A stretch of 64,000 nt of DNA, from positions 2,108,001 through 2,172,000 of the forward strand of contig OZ244911.1 in the NCBI GenBank assembly GCA_965221765.1, in the 5' to 3' direction. Positions 45,465-55,456 of the stretch are shown here, in pieces. The position numbers and the translations under genes were made by a program. A model generated the notes under the pieces. The model made no database searches, was not told the DNA's origin, and saw nothing but the letters and a program-made list of their open reading frames with translations. Position 1 is the first letter of the stretch; every line of letters starts with the position of its first letter. The DNA is from Bin25 sp965221765. Its GTDB lineage: Bacteria; Bacteroidota; Bacteroidia; Flavobacteriales; Flavobacteriaceae.

Positions 45465-46597
45465 TCACTTCTTTATTTGATCTTTATTTGTTTGTATCAA
45501 ACGTCCTTTTTTATTTCCAAATTGTTCTATCATCCAAGTTCGCATCGATGGAATTGGAACAGAATAGGAACCATCTTTTTGTTTATGAAACAGGCCTATT
45601 TGCACTATTTGATTAAAAAAGGATTTTGGATTTTTAATAAAATTATGGTCATTGAAATAATTGATAAAATATTCTTTTTCAATTTCTTTATGATTCTAAA
45701 TAAATTCAGTCATGGCTCTTTTTTCTATTTTACTAAAATCATGTGTTCTATCATCATAACTTGACTTTGCCCTTTTATCAAAATCTCATTGAACACCGTA
45801 TCATTTAAAACACCTTTACTTTCCTGTAAACATCGAATAATATCAAGACCATATGATTTTATATGGCTTGCCCATTGTTGGGTTTGTTCAGAAATGACAT
45901 CGATCCACTTTTCAATATTGGGATCATTCTTGTTCGCTCCACCTCTTTGAAAAATCCAACAATATATCAGTTTTCTTTCAGCTCGTTTATCTATTTTTTG
46001 AAGATTGATGATAGAGTTTTTTGCAAATCTAGATACATCAAGTTGTTTTAAAATACTCTGTGTATTGGCTAATCCTCCAATTAAAAAAATAAATTGAGTG
46101 TTCAATTCTTCATTATGAAATTTATCTATAACATCTCAAATCACTTTTGTTTCAAATTCGTTTTTTAATTCTTTTCTTAGTCTCTGCGCTTCATCCAATA
46201 CAATTAATGTTGGTTTTTTAACTGTTTTTAAGGCCTTAATGAATGTGTGGTAATTGATTTGCATTTCTGTTCTAATCTCAACACCTTTTCCATTGATGTT
46301 CAATGGAATTTTTGATTTTCTCCAAACTTTCCAAAAAGGTTCCCTTTTTAGTTGGTCTCTAAAATCTTGGATATGATACAAAGTCCTTGGATCAATTCTT
46401 ATCGCACGCCAACTTTTTTCTTCTAATTGATCCAATAATTCATAAGTTAAAGGGGATTTACCAACGCCTGGCGCACCTTGGATTAAAAAAGATGGGACCC
46501 ATTTTCATTTTTTAAATCCTCTAAAAAATCTTTGAATTGAGTCTTTTCCTCTTCTCTTCCACAAAAATAATCAGCTCTTGCTCTATCAATGGGCATG
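45465..46597 (-). pseudogene. Decayed AAA/STAND ATPase, paralogue of 43632-44732
   Basis: Pieces line up with the intact ATPase: MPIDRARADYFCGREEEKTQ, then (after a shift near 46500) IQGAPGVGKSPLTYELL (Walker A), LEEKSWRAIRIDPR, PTLIVLDEAQRLRKE (Walker B), then another frame with FIFLIGGLANTQSILKQL and WASHIKSYG, and at the end LFHKQKDGSYSVPIPSMRTW. At least three frame changes or stops separate these. The Walker motifs themselves are intact, pointing to decay after duplication. Confidence 0.75.
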
Positions 46598-46705
46598 ATT
46601 TATCTTTTAACTGCCGATATGATCCATCAGACGTATTAACAAAGATAAAACCCACTGAAAAACAGTTTCTTAACAACGGGATGTTATTCTTGAAAATGGA
46701 TGAAT

Positions 46706-48250
46706 CTAAATTTCGTAAATCATGTTCAACATTTTTTCAGTGGCTTTGATAGCTGAAACTGTTTGATCGGAATCCAATCCTCTAGTTCGAAAATGTTTTT
46801 TAGAATCTTCCCAAGTGATTGTGGTTTCACAAAGTGAGTCAGAACTACTGCCAGGTGGTATTCGAACCGAATAATCCATGAGAGTCGGTAGTTCTGTTTT
46901 CTGCTTTGAATAAATTTTATTGAGAGCATTCCAAAAAGCATCATATTGGCCATCTCCTGAAGCATTTTCTTCAAAAAATTGATCTCCAATTTGAACCGAT
47001 ACACTAGTTGACGGTTTTAATCCTTTAGAATGAGTCAATACATAAGACTTTATTTTGACCACTTTTTCTTTGCTGTTTCCCAACACATCAGAAATAATAT
47101 ACGGTAAATCTTCAATCGTAACTTGTTCTTTTTTATCCCCCATTTCAATCACTCGCTTGGTGACTTTTTTGATTTGTTCATCATCAAGAGTTAACCCTAA
47201 TTCTTGAAGGTTTTTTTGAATATTCGACTTGCCTGATGTCTTTCCTAAATCATATCGACGAGAACGCGAAAATCGTTCGGGTAACAAATCATTATGATAT
47301 AAGTCATTTTTTTTATCTCCATCGGCATGAATCCCTGCTGTTTGAGTAAATACATTAGCACCAACCACAGGTTTATTTTTTGGTATCGGCAAACCCGTAA
47401 ATGTGGCTACCAACTTACTGACTCGAAATAACGCCGATTCATCAACATTGATTTTGACTTTTGGAAAAAAGTCTTTAATCCCAACCACAACGCTTTCAAG
47501 TGATGTATTTCCTGCTCGTTCCCCCATCCCATTAATGGTAAGATGCAAACCACTGATACCAGATTTTACCGCTTCTAAAGCATTGGCAACACCTAAGTCA
47601 TAATCATTATGCCCATGAAAATCAAAATGTATATTTGGATATAATTCGATGACTTGGGCTAAATAATCTGATAGCTCATAATGATTTAAAATACCTAAGG
47701 TATCCGGTAATAATATTCTTTTAACATCAATATCAACCAAAAAACTGATGTACTCTAACACATAATCTCTTGAATGACGCATTCCATTACTCCAATCTTC
47801 TAAATATACATTGGAACTGATACCATTTTGATTGGCTGCAATTACCGACTGCTTAACTTTTTCATAGTGTTGATTTGGCGTTAACTTCAATTGATGCTTC
47901 AAATGGTTTAAAGAGCCTTTTGTCAAAATATTTTGAACTTTGGCTTTGCAACTCATCAACCATTTTAAGGACTGATCACCATCTAAAAAAGTCAGCACTT
48001 CTACCCTATTGGATAGGTTGTTTTTCGAAGCCCATAGTAAAATATTCTTAACAGCCTGAAACTCTCCATCTGATACTCTTGCCGATGCAACTTCTATTCG
48101 ATCTACCTTCAATTCATTGAGCAATAATTTAGCCAGCGTTAGTTTTTCAGATGCCGTAAACGACACTCCCGAAGTTTGCTCACCATCACGCAAAGTGGTA
48201 TCTAGTATTTCTATTTTACCCTTCGTAAAATCAGACATGTTTTGAATCAA
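46706..48250 (-). CDS. 2-Isopropylmalate/citramalate synthase-type enzyme (LeuA2/CimA)
   Basis: 514 residues. The DRE-TIM metallolyase core starts IEILDTTLRDGEQTSGVSF and holds FDFHGHNDYDLG (metal-binding His pair) and INGMGERAGNTSL. The C-terminal 150 residues form a LeuA regulatory domain, so feedback control is likely. In Bacteroidota this longer paralogue sits between leuD and leuB. Whether it makes 2-isopropylmalate or (R)-citramalate for isoleucine is not settled by sequence. It overlaps leuD by 4 nt. leuB, its usual neighbour, is 18 kb away here. Confidence 0.85.
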   Translation of the reverse strand: MIQNMSDFTKGKIEILDTTLRDGEQTSGVSFTASEKLTLAKLLLNELKVDRIEVASARVSDGEFQAVKNILLWASKNNLSNRVEVLTFLDGDQSLKWLMSCKAKVQNILTKGSLNHLKHQLKLTPNQHYEKVKQSVIAANQNGISSNVYLEDWSNGMRHSRDYVLEYISFLVDIDVKRILLPDTLGILNHYELSDYLAQVIELYPNIHFDFHGHNDYDLGVANALEAVKSGISGLHLTINGMGERAGNTSLESVVVGIKDFFPKVKINVDESALFRVSKLVATFTGLPIPKNKPVVGANVFTQTAGIHADGDKKNDLYHNDLLPERFSRSRRYDLGKTSGKSNIQKNLQELGLTLDDEQIKKVTKRVIEMGDKKEQVTIEDLPYIISDVLGNSKEKVVKIKSYVLTHSKGLKPSTSVSVQIGDQFFEENASGDGQYDAFWNALNKIYSKQKTELPTLMDYSVRIPPGSSSDSLCETTITWEDSKKHFRTRGLDSDQTVSAIKATEKMLNMIYEI

Positions 48251-48843
48251 AAGGGTCGGTTGGATGCAAAACTCACAATTTCTTCTCTCTTATCAACTAA
48301 AAAATCGACATCATCAAATCCATTCATGAGATTATTCTTTTTATAGGCATTAATATCAAATGATTGGGATTGATTAGAATCTAAAATGGTAAACGTTTGA
48401 TTTGGCAAATCTATTTTAAATTGAGTTTTTGGATTCGATTCGACAGAAGAAAAAATAATCGATAGAAATTCAGGTGAAACAACCACCGGTAAAATACCAA
48501 TATTCATGGCATTATTTTTGAAAATATCCGCGAAAAAACTAGAAACAACACATCGAAACCCAAAATCATAGATGGCCCAGGCAGCATGTTCTCTTGAAGA
48601 GCCAGAACCAAAGTTTTTCCCTCCTACTAAAATTTTCCCACCATACGTTGGATTATTTAAAACAAAGTCTTTTTTAGGAGTATCATCTTGGTGATATCGC
48701 CAATCCCTAAACAAATTTTCACCAAAGCCAATCCTTTCAGTAGCCTTTAGAAAACGAGCAGGAATGATTTGATCGGTATCAACATTTTCAATAGGTAGTG
48801 GTACGGCAGTAGATTTTAATTCATGGAAAGCTTCGTAAGCCAT
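48247..48843 (-). CDS. leuD: 3-Isopropylmalate dehydratase small subunit (LeuD)
   Basis: 198 residues from the ATG at 48843, which gives the family N-terminus and lies 7 nt after the leuC stop. The frame also extends upstream into leuC, but those residues (starting MQQQQ) are not family-like. Recognised by VDTDQIIPARFLK, FGSGSSREHAAWAIYDFGF and FKNNAMNIGILPV. With LeuC it isomerises 2- to 3-isopropylmalate. Its end overlaps the leuA2 start by 4 nt. Confidence 0.93.
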   Translation of the reverse strand: MAYEAFHELKSTAVPLPIENVDTDQIIPARFLKATERIGFGENLFRDWRYHQDDTPKKDFVLNNPTYGGKILVGGKNFGSGSSREHAAWAIYDFGFRCVVSSFFADIFKNNAMNIGILPVVVSPEFLSIIFSSVESNPKTQFKIDLPNQTFTILDSNQSQSFDINAYKKNNLMNGFDDVDFLVDKREEIVSFASNRPF

Positions 48844-48850
48844 TAGATAT

Positions 48851-50245
48851 TTAATTAAGTGTTCTTGGATCTGTAACTCTTCCCGTAATAGCTGCTGCTG
48901 CTGCAACGACCGGACTAGCTAGTATCGTTCTTGCACCAGGGCCTTGTCGTCCTTCAAAATTTCTATTTGAAGTACTGACGGCATATTTTCCTGCGGGTAT
49001 TTTATCATCATTCATTGCCAAACAAGCCGAACAACCTGGTTCACGAACTTCAAAACCAGAATCGACTAAGTTTTGAAAAATTCCTTCACTTTTGATTTGT
49101 GTCAATACATTATGAGATCCCGGAACCAACCAAACATTGACATCTTTTGATTTCTTTTTTCCCTTTACTATACTGGCAAAAGCTCTAAAGTCTTCAATTC
49201 TTCCATTGGTGCAACTTCCTAAGAAAACATAATCAATCTTTTTACCTACCATGGGTTCGCCTTCATGAAATCCCATATAATCTAATGATTTTTTAAAGGC
49301 TTGTTGTGAGCCAGAAACTTCTGAAACTTTAGGAATTGTTCTTGAAATTCCAATACCCATACCCGGATTGGTTCCATAAGTCACCATGGGTTCAATATCC
49401 TCGGCATTTAAATTAATTTCTCGATCGAATGTCGCATCTTGATCTGTATAAAGTGTTTTCCAATATTCCATCGATCGATGCCAATCATTTCCTTTAGGAG
49501 TATATTCTCGATGCTTGATATATTCAAAAGTTTTTTTATCTGGAGCAATCATCCCTCCCCTAGCACCCATTTCAATACTTAGATTGCAAACCGTCATGCG
49601 CCCTTCCATCGTAAGATTTTTAAACACATCTCCTGTATACTCTACAAAATGCCCTGTTGCACCTGATGTGGTAATCTGAGAAATGATGTATAATGCAACA
49701 TCTTTAGCCAATACACTTGAATGTAATGGACCATTAATATTGATACGCATTTTTTTAGGTTTTGGTTGTAAAACACTTTGAGTCGCCAAAACCATTTCAA
49801 CTTCAGAGGTTCCAATACCAAATGCTACTGCACCAAAAGCACCATGTGTTGATGTGTGAGAGTCTCCACAGACAATAGTAGCTCCAGGAAGCGTAATCCC
49901 ATTTTCTGGGCCGATAACATGAACTATACCATTTTTACGATTCCCTAATCCCCAATAAGGGATTCCGTGAGCCCGGGCATTTTCTTCTAGCATTTTTAAT
50001 TGCATGGCGGATTGCTGCTCTCGGATTGGAAGATGCTGATTAATGGTTGGTGTATTGTGATCCGCCGTTGCAAATGTTTTGTTAGGATATAATACTGTAA
50101 TGCCTTTTCTTTTGAGATTTAAGAAAGCGACAGGAGAAGTCACTTCATGAACTAAATGCCTATCAATGAATAAAATATCAGGGCCATCTGAAACTGAATC
50201 GACCACGTGTGAATCCCAAACTTTATCAAAAAGTGTTTTTCCCAT
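48851..50245 (-). CDS. leuC: 3-Isopropylmalate dehydratase large subunit (LeuC)
   Basis: 464 residues, full length. This aconitase-family [4Fe-4S] enzyme carries its cluster Cys residues in FLGSCTNGR and PGCSACLAMN. VCGDSHTSTHGAFGA is the other hallmark. It forms the isomerase with LeuD and sits 19 nt downstream of leuA, in the leuA-leuC-leuD-leuA2 operon. No damage is seen. Confidence 0.96.
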   Translation of the reverse strand: MGKTLFDKVWDSHVVDSVSDGPDILFIDRHLVHEVTSPVAFLNLKRKGITVLYPNKTFATADHNTPTINQHLPIREQQSAMQLKMLEENARAHGIPYWGLGNRKNGIVHVIGPENGITLPGATIVCGDSHTSTHGAFGAVAFGIGTSEVEMVLATQSVLQPKPKKMRININGPLHSSVLAKDVALYIISQITTSGATGHFVEYTGDVFKNLTMEGRMTVCNLSIEMGARGGMIAPDKKTFEYIKHREYTPKGNDWHRSMEYWKTLYTDQDATFDREINLNAEDIEPMVTYGTNPGMGIGISRTIPKVSEVSGSQQAFKKSLDYMGFHEGEPMVGKKIDYVFLGSCTNGRIEDFRAFASIVKGKKKSKDVNVWLVPGSHNVLTQIKSEGIFQNLVDSGFEVREPGCSACLAMNDDKIPAGKYAVSTSNRNFEGRQGPGARTILASPVVAAAAAITGRVTDPRTLN

Positions 50246-50264
50246 TGTTATTAACTAATAAATT

Positions 50265-51413
50265 CTAAATATTTGATTCACTTACAATTAGAGGAATATC
50301 TTCATCTTTTATTTCTTTTTTACGATCAGCCCAAATTAAAAATTTATCATAGACCTTGTCTAGCTCTAGTTTATCAAATTCATAGCCGATTTTTTTGGCT
50401 CGAAAAGCTAGAGCCGCACGTCCACTTCGGGCTGTAAGAACAATTGCTGAATCAGTCACTCCTACATCTCTGGGGTCGATAATTTCATAGGTTTCTCTTC
50501 TTTTGATAACCCCATCTTGATGAATTCCTGAACTGTGAGCAAACGCATTCATTCCAACAATGGCTTTATTGGGCTGAACAGGCATGCCCATTTCAACTGA
50601 TACCATACGACTAGTTTCAAATAATAATGTCGAATTAATGCCCGTATCTAGATTTAAATTAGGATGTTGTCGTAAAATCATCACCACTTCTTCCATAGAA
50701 GTATTGCCTGCACGCTCACCAATCCCATTAATGGTGCATTCAATCTGTCGCGCCCCATTTTGAACTCCAGCAATTGAATTTGCGGTAGCTAAACCCAAAT
50801 CATTATGACAATGGCATGATAAAATAGCTTTATCGATATTTTTAATATTTTCTTTTAAGTATTTGATTTTGGCACCATATTCTTCGGGCAAACAATATCC
50901 AGTAGTATCTGGAATATTCAGAACAGTCGCCCCAGCTTTTATAACTTCTTGGCATACTTGAGCCAAAAATTCATTATCGGTTCGACCGGCATCTTCTGCA
51001 TAAAACTCCACATCTTCTACAAAACGTTTAGCATATGCTACAGCCTTTATAGCTCTTTCTAATATTTGTTCCCTAGTGGCTTTAAATTTGTATTTGATAT
51101 GGTTATCTGATGTACCAATTCCTGTATGAATACGAGGTTTTTTAGCATATTTTAAAGCTTGAGCAGCGACTTCAATATCTTTTTCAACCGCTCGGGATAA
51201 GGCACAGACGGTCGCGTTTTTTATCGTTTTTGAAATTTGGGTAACACTATTAAAATCTCCAGGACTAGAAATTGGAAATCCCGCCTCCAAAATATCAACC
51301 CCCAATTGGTCTAATTGAGATGCAATTTTTAACTTTGTTTTAGTATCTAGTTTACAGCCAGGTACTTGCTCTCCATCACGCAATGTGGTATCAAAAATTT
51401 TTACCTGCTCCAT
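50265..51413 (-). CDS. leuA: 2-Isopropylmalate synthase, short form (LeuA)
   Basis: 382 residues. It condenses acetyl-CoA with 2-oxoisovalerate, the first leucine-specific step. The core motifs are IFDTTLRDGEQVPGCK, CHCHNDLGLATAN (metal-binding His pair), GIGERAGNTSMEE and AHSSGIHQDGV. It stops before the C-terminal regulatory domain found in long LeuA proteins, as is usual in Bacteroidota, so feedback inhibition by leucine through that domain is not expected. First gene of the leftward leu operon. Confidence 0.92.
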   Translation of the reverse strand: MEQVKIFDTTLRDGEQVPGCKLDTKTKLKIASQLDQLGVDILEAGFPISSPGDFNSVTQISKTIKNATVCALSRAVEKDIEVAAQALKYAKKPRIHTGIGTSDNHIKYKFKATREQILERAIKAVAYAKRFVEDVEFYAEDAGRTDNEFLAQVCQEVIKAGATVLNIPDTTGYCLPEEYGAKIKYLKENIKNIDKAILSCHCHNDLGLATANSIAGVQNGARQIECTINGIGERAGNTSMEEVVMILRQHPNLNLDTGINSTLLFETSRMVSVEMGMPVQPNKAIVGMNAFAHSSGIHQDGVIKRRETYEIIDPRDVGVTDSAIVLTARSGRAALAFRAKKIGYEFDKLELDKVYDKFLIWADRKKEIKDEDIPLIVSESNI

Positions 51414-51556
51414 AAGTGAGCGAATAGCATATAATTAACTAAAGTACTCAATGATTATTCTATACTTTTAAACATCATGATTTTATTACAATATCCAAAG
51501 TCCATTAAAACGATTTAATTATTTAATAATCAGTTATTTAAACTATAATCCTTACT
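51414..51556. other. Divergent promoter region of leuA and a hypothetical gene
   Basis: An AT-rich 143-base spacer from which leuA reads left and the helical protein at 51557 reads right. No exact TAnnTTTG box and no leucine-codon leader peptide could be recognised. Confidence 0.4.
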
Positions 51557-53143
51557 ATGATTAATGAAGTTAAAGACAATTTGTTTGTGTTGATAAAATC
51601 TCTTTCAAAATCAGAAAAAAGACAATTTAAATTATTTGTAGGTCGAATGGAGTCCAATGAAGATTCAAAGTATTTAGGCTTATTTAACTTATTGGATCGA
51701 ATGGACACGTATAATGAAAAAACAATTTTGGATAGCAAAGTTGCTACCAAACAACAATTATCCAATTTAAAATCGCATCTATACAAACAAGTTTTAGTCA
51801 GCCTTCGGTTGAACCCAATACACAAAACTAGTCGTATTCAAGTGAGAGAACAACTTGATTTTGCTACCATTCTTTACAATAAAGGACTCTATAATCAAAG
51901 TCTAAAACTTTTAGAAAAAGCCAAAATTCAAGCCCTTGAGAATGAAGAAAAGTACTCCGCCTATGAAATCGTAGAATTAGAAAAAGTTATCGAATCGCAA
52001 TACATCACTAGAGCCATGAGCAATCGAAGCGTAGCCTTAGTTAGCCAATCAGAACGACTAGAAAAACAAAATACAATTGCAACCAAACTTTCTAACCTTT
52101 CATTAAGACTTTATGAAAGAATGATTAAAATAGGTTATGCTAAAAGTGATCAAGAGTATCGGGAAATCACTCATCTCTTTTATGAAAATCTTCCAAAAGT
52201 TAATCTTGAAGAATTAGGGTTCAGAGAAAAATTATGGTATTATAAAACCCATGTTTGGTATAGTTTTTTAACTCAAGATTTTTTAAGAGCTTATCAATAT
52301 TCTGTCAAATGGGTGGATATGTTTGATACTGATGTTAATAAAATTGTTCACCATCCTGTCTTTTATCTTAAAGGTAATAACTACTTGATGGAATGTTTAA
52401 GTCTTTTAAAGTATCCTAAAAAGCTCAAAGAAACTTTAAATCAAATGCAGGTTAGAATTGATAGTACTTTGTTTCCTATCAATGATAATCTAAAAGCTCT
52501 TTGTTTTAAATTCATTTATATCAATCGATTTAATCTTTGTTTTTTAGAGGGAGACTTTGATGCTGGACTAGCATTAATCCCTTCGATATTAAAAGGCATA
52601 GAAGAAAATAAAACCCAAATTGATCCACATCATATCATGCTATTTTATTACAAAATTGCCTGCGCCTATTTTGGAAAAGAACAATATGAAAACTGTATTG
52701 CTTATTTAGAAAAAATAATCAATAATAAAGAATTGAAAATGAGACAAGATTTATTGTGTTTTTCAAGAATACTGCATGTGATTTCCTTGTATGAAGCAGA
52801 TTTAGACTATCGACTTGAAACAAATCTAAAACAAACTTATCGCTACCTAATCAAGATGAATGATTTGCAAAAAGTTCAGGAGGCTTTAATCCGATTCGTT
52901 AGGAAACTGCAAAATATTTATCCCAACGAATTAAATAATGAAATTATAAGCCTTTATGAAGAGTTGAAAACTTATGAAAATGATCCCTACCAGCGTCGAG
53001 CCTTTTTGTATTTAGATTTTCTTTCTTGGCTGGAAAGTAAAATCTACAATAAGCCGATTGCTACAATTATAAAAGAAAAGGCTCAACAGCAAAATAGAAA
53101 GCAAAAAGTAGGAATTAAAAAAACAATCAACACAACTTATTAA
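51557..53143 (+). CDS. Helical repeat protein of unknown function
   Basis: 528 residues, no signal peptide. Almost all predicted helix, with TPR-like pairs such as LYNKGLYNQSLKLLEKAKIQ (about residue 100) and YENCIAYLEKIINN (about 385). The N-terminus (DNLFVLIKSLSKSEKRQFKL) is a repeated feature of a Bacteroidota protein family without known function. The basic C-terminus (KEKAQQQNRKQK) could bind nucleic acid. It probably is a cytoplasmic scaffold; this is inference only. Confidence 0.75.
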   Translation: MINEVKDNLFVLIKSLSKSEKRQFKLFVGRMESNEDSKYLGLFNLLDRMDTYNEKTILDSKVATKQQLSNLKSHLYKQVLVSLRLNPIHKTSRIQVREQLDFATILYNKGLYNQSLKLLEKAKIQALENEEKYSAYEIVELEKVIESQYITRAMSNRSVALVSQSERLEKQNTIATKLSNLSLRLYERMIKIGYAKSDQEYREITHLFYENLPKVNLEELGFREKLWYYKTHVWYSFLTQDFLRAYQYSVKWVDMFDTDVNKIVHHPVFYLKGNNYLMECLSLLKYPKKLKETLNQMQVRIDSTLFPINDNLKALCFKFIYINRFNLCFLEGDFDAGLALIPSILKGIEENKTQIDPHHIMLFYYKIACAYFGKEQYENCIAYLEKIINNKELKMRQDLLCFSRILHVISLYEADLDYRLETNLKQTYRYLIKMNDLQKVQEALIRFVRKLQNIYPNELNNEIISLYEELKTYENDPYQRRAFLYLDFLSWLESKIYNKPIATIIKEKAQQQNRKQKVGIKKTINTTY

Positions 53144-53988
53144 CCATTAGATTCTAAACTCATGAAACCAATTAAATGATTTAAAATGAACTAATTATTG
53201 GCTATATTTTTGTACTATCTGTAATCTTTGTCGATAAACTATGAGGATTATAGCCGATTGATGACGCAGTCTTGTGATTAATACGGATTATTTCAATCCC
53301 CTCATTGGATTTAAATTAAAGGTTTGTTATTTCTCATAAAATCTCAGATATTCTATTATTAGAAACTTTTAAATCGAGATTCGTTTAAAACATGGGCATC
53401 AATAATCTTAGAAAATCTTCGTTTAATATAGGTTTAAATTGATCTCAACTATCATTTGAAAAAAAACTATGTAATCGTCTTTTTATCAATATTTTTCAAT
53501 TATTATTTGATTGATTTTGTTTCGATAAATTTTCTATGACCTTGAGAATCTTAAATCAATGATTTGATCAACTTGTTTGAAAAACTGTCTATCGGTTATT
53601 TTGCTTCTCCATTGGATTAAATCCGTGTGGGCTTGAATTGAAAGAGTTTTAAATATTTTATATCGCGTGAGAGCTAGAGAAATAACAAAAAAACAATAGG
53701 ACGTATAATAAAAAATGAGTTTTTTGATCCAATGTTTTACTTTGATGGAAATCAAAAATTTTCGCGCAAAAATCTCACGGATATCACGATAACTAAGAAA
53801 AGAAGGTTTTTTATATAGCGTCTCAGATGTTGAACATTGGAAAGTTGTTTTTAATATTACCCACCCCTTTTTTTAGTAGAAAGTAATCAAAATGAGAAGT
53901 TATTTTTGATTATATCAGTCATAATAACAGAGACTCCATTGGCTCAAGAAAAACCAAATTTCAAGCATTGGATTGATTAAATAATTTT
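53144..53988. other. Gene-poor gap, one doubtful small frame
   Basis: A 73-codon minus-strand frame (53755-53534) begins MISIKVKHWIKKLIFYY with one hydrophobic stretch and then a charged tail. It has no recognisable family and may be a relic or chance. The rest is AT-rich without features. A T-rich run near 53871 may be part of a terminator for genes to its right or left, but no stem is clear. Confidence 0.35.
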
Positions 53989-54798
53989 TTATTGTGTATG
54001 AGAACTAGTGGATGAATTGTTTTTAGATAGTTGATTGATTTTCACACGCTTATTGATGTAAATGGGTAATGCATATGTTAATGTATAATTAAATCCAGCT
54101 CCAAATTTATTATTGTCGGTTTTTTTATTAAAACCAGGTATGTGAAGATTATCAAAGTTATCGGGTACTTTATCAGATAATAGATAATTCAAACGAAGAC
54201 TAAAACCCATGAAAAAATTTGAAAAAATTTCAGTTTTTATTCCTCCGATGATTTCTATCCAACTAGCAGATAGTGATCCATATTTTACAGTTGCATTTGA
54301 ATGAGTAACTACTTGTTCTGGCCAAAATCGATTTAAATTCCAAATCACATATCGATTAACTTTTTGCCAATGACTGCTCAATCCAAATCTAAAACCTAAA
54401 AATATTTGATTTTTTAATCCCTCAATGGGCTGAGAAATAGTAAAATCCAAACCGGTTTTAATATAACTTCCATTGGTGCTAAAGTTTGTCTGTTCGGACT
54501 GAGTTGTCTTAGATTCATTGCCAACTTCTATAGCAATAAATATTTTTTTTGAAAATTGTAAATCTCCAACAAATTCAAATCCGGAAAATTCATCATTATT
54601 TAATCCTCGAATAGGCTTTGATAAATCCATGCCTAATCTTAGCTGAAAAGGAGTACGCTCTCTTGTAATAATTTTATTCTTAGCCATATCATCTTTACTA
54701 ACAATAGAGTCTTGAAAGATAACTGGCTCAATCTTCTGAGCGTATGGTCTCAGTCCAATAAGACTAAAAAATAAGATGAAGATGAGCGCTTTGTTCAT
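53989..54798 (-). CDS. DUF6048 family outer-membrane beta-barrel-like protein
   Basis: 269 residues with a signal peptide (residues 1-20, ending PYAQ). FQLRLGMDLSKPIRGL, FVGDLQFSKKIFIAIEVGNE, NGSYIKTGLDFTIS and IFLGFRFGLSS are amphipathic strand-like segments with the DUF6048 pattern, suggesting a small outer-membrane barrel. The function is unknown. It overlaps the upstream DUF6452 gene by 35 nt; the two DUFs occur as neighbours in many Bacteroidota, so they probably work together. Confidence 0.8.
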   Translation of the reverse strand: MNKALIFILFFSLIGLRPYAQKIEPVIFQDSIVSKDDMAKNKIITRERTPFQLRLGMDLSKPIRGLNNDEFSGFEFVGDLQFSKKIFIAIEVGNESKTTQSEQTNFSTNGSYIKTGLDFTISQPIEGLKNQIFLGFRFGLSSHWQKVNRYVIWNLNRFWPEQVVTHSNATVKYGSLSASWIEIIGGIKTEIFSNFFMGFSLRLNYLLSDKVPDNFDNLHIPGFNKKTDNNKFGAGFNYTLTYALPIYINKRVKINQLSKNNSSTSSHTQ

Positions 54799-55249
54799 CG
54801 ATTACTAAATCTCTTAATGTTTTGATTTCCATAATCCAATCTACACCTGAATTAATGATTTCATGGGAAGGCGTATTCAAAATAAAGTTTGAAATAAACC
54901 CACATGAACGATTGACATATTGATCTTTAACGTTATAGTTCAAACGAAGGGTATCAATATTTTCATTATCCTCTTGATAATTTATAATGAATTCAAAATC
55001 CGTAAATGATTGATTAGTTCTTAATGGTAGAAGAATACTATCAGTATTATTGATCGGTAGTGCCAATTCTATTCCAATAGGTTTTACTAAAAATTTTGGA
55101 GGTTTAGTAGGCGTTGTTGGATCATTTTGATTGACTGTGCGTATAATAAGCCGAGGAGTCGTTGGAGTTGTCGGAATACATATATCATCTTTTTCACAAG
55201 ATAAAAATCCTAAAAGCAATATAATTATCCAAGAATTTTTACTCTTCAA
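54764..55249 (-). CDS. DUF6452 family lipoprotein
   Basis: 161 residues. The signal peptide ends in lipobox GFLSC (Cys18), followed by EKDDIC and TPTTPRLIIR, the DUF6452 opening. It is predicted to be a lipoprotein with a beta-rich domain. The function is unknown. It is the first gene of a two-gene leftward operon with DUF6048, overlapping by 35 nt. Confidence 0.8.
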   Translation of the reverse strand: MKSKNSWIIILLLGFLSCEKDDICIPTTPTTPRLIIRTVNQNDPTTPTKPPKFLVKPIGIELALPINNTDSILLPLRTNQSFTDFEFIINYQEDNENIDTLRLNYNVKDQYVNRSCGFISNFILNTPSHEIINSGVDWIMEIKTLRDLVIDEQSAHLHLIF

Positions 55250-55344
55250 TATGGAAAATTAGACCACCAAAAGTAAAACATTTAAGAGCGGTACATTTTC
55301 TTTTTGCCATGCAATCATGGTAGGAATTACAAGGTTTTCTCAAA

Positions 55345-55372
55345 ATCAGAACATTCTAAAATATAGTTTGAG
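55345..55372 (+). repeat. Solitary IS3-type terminal repeat
   Basis: CATTCTAAAATATAGTTTG at 55352-55370 matches the ends of the IS3 element at 21111-22336. No transposase sequence adjoins it, so it is a solo end or a short deletion remnant upstream of the aminotransferase gene. Confidence 0.55.
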
Positions 55373-55456
55373 TTAATGGGATTCGGTTTTTTAATTTTAC
55401 AACACAATTTTTGAGTATGAATTCAACTAATGTATTATTTCTTATTCGACTAGAAC

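Noticed and set aside
45375..45764. 129-codon plus-strand frame opposite the decayed ATPase
   Set aside because: It is very rich in Phe, Ile and Leu only because it is the complement of the AT-rich ATPase remnant. The minus strand shows clear homology to the neighbouring ATPase.
28803..46705. Prophage or integrative element with attachment sites
   Set aside because: No integrase, relaxase, phage structural gene or tRNA-derived att repeat is seen. The content is defence and toxin-antitoxin genes only.
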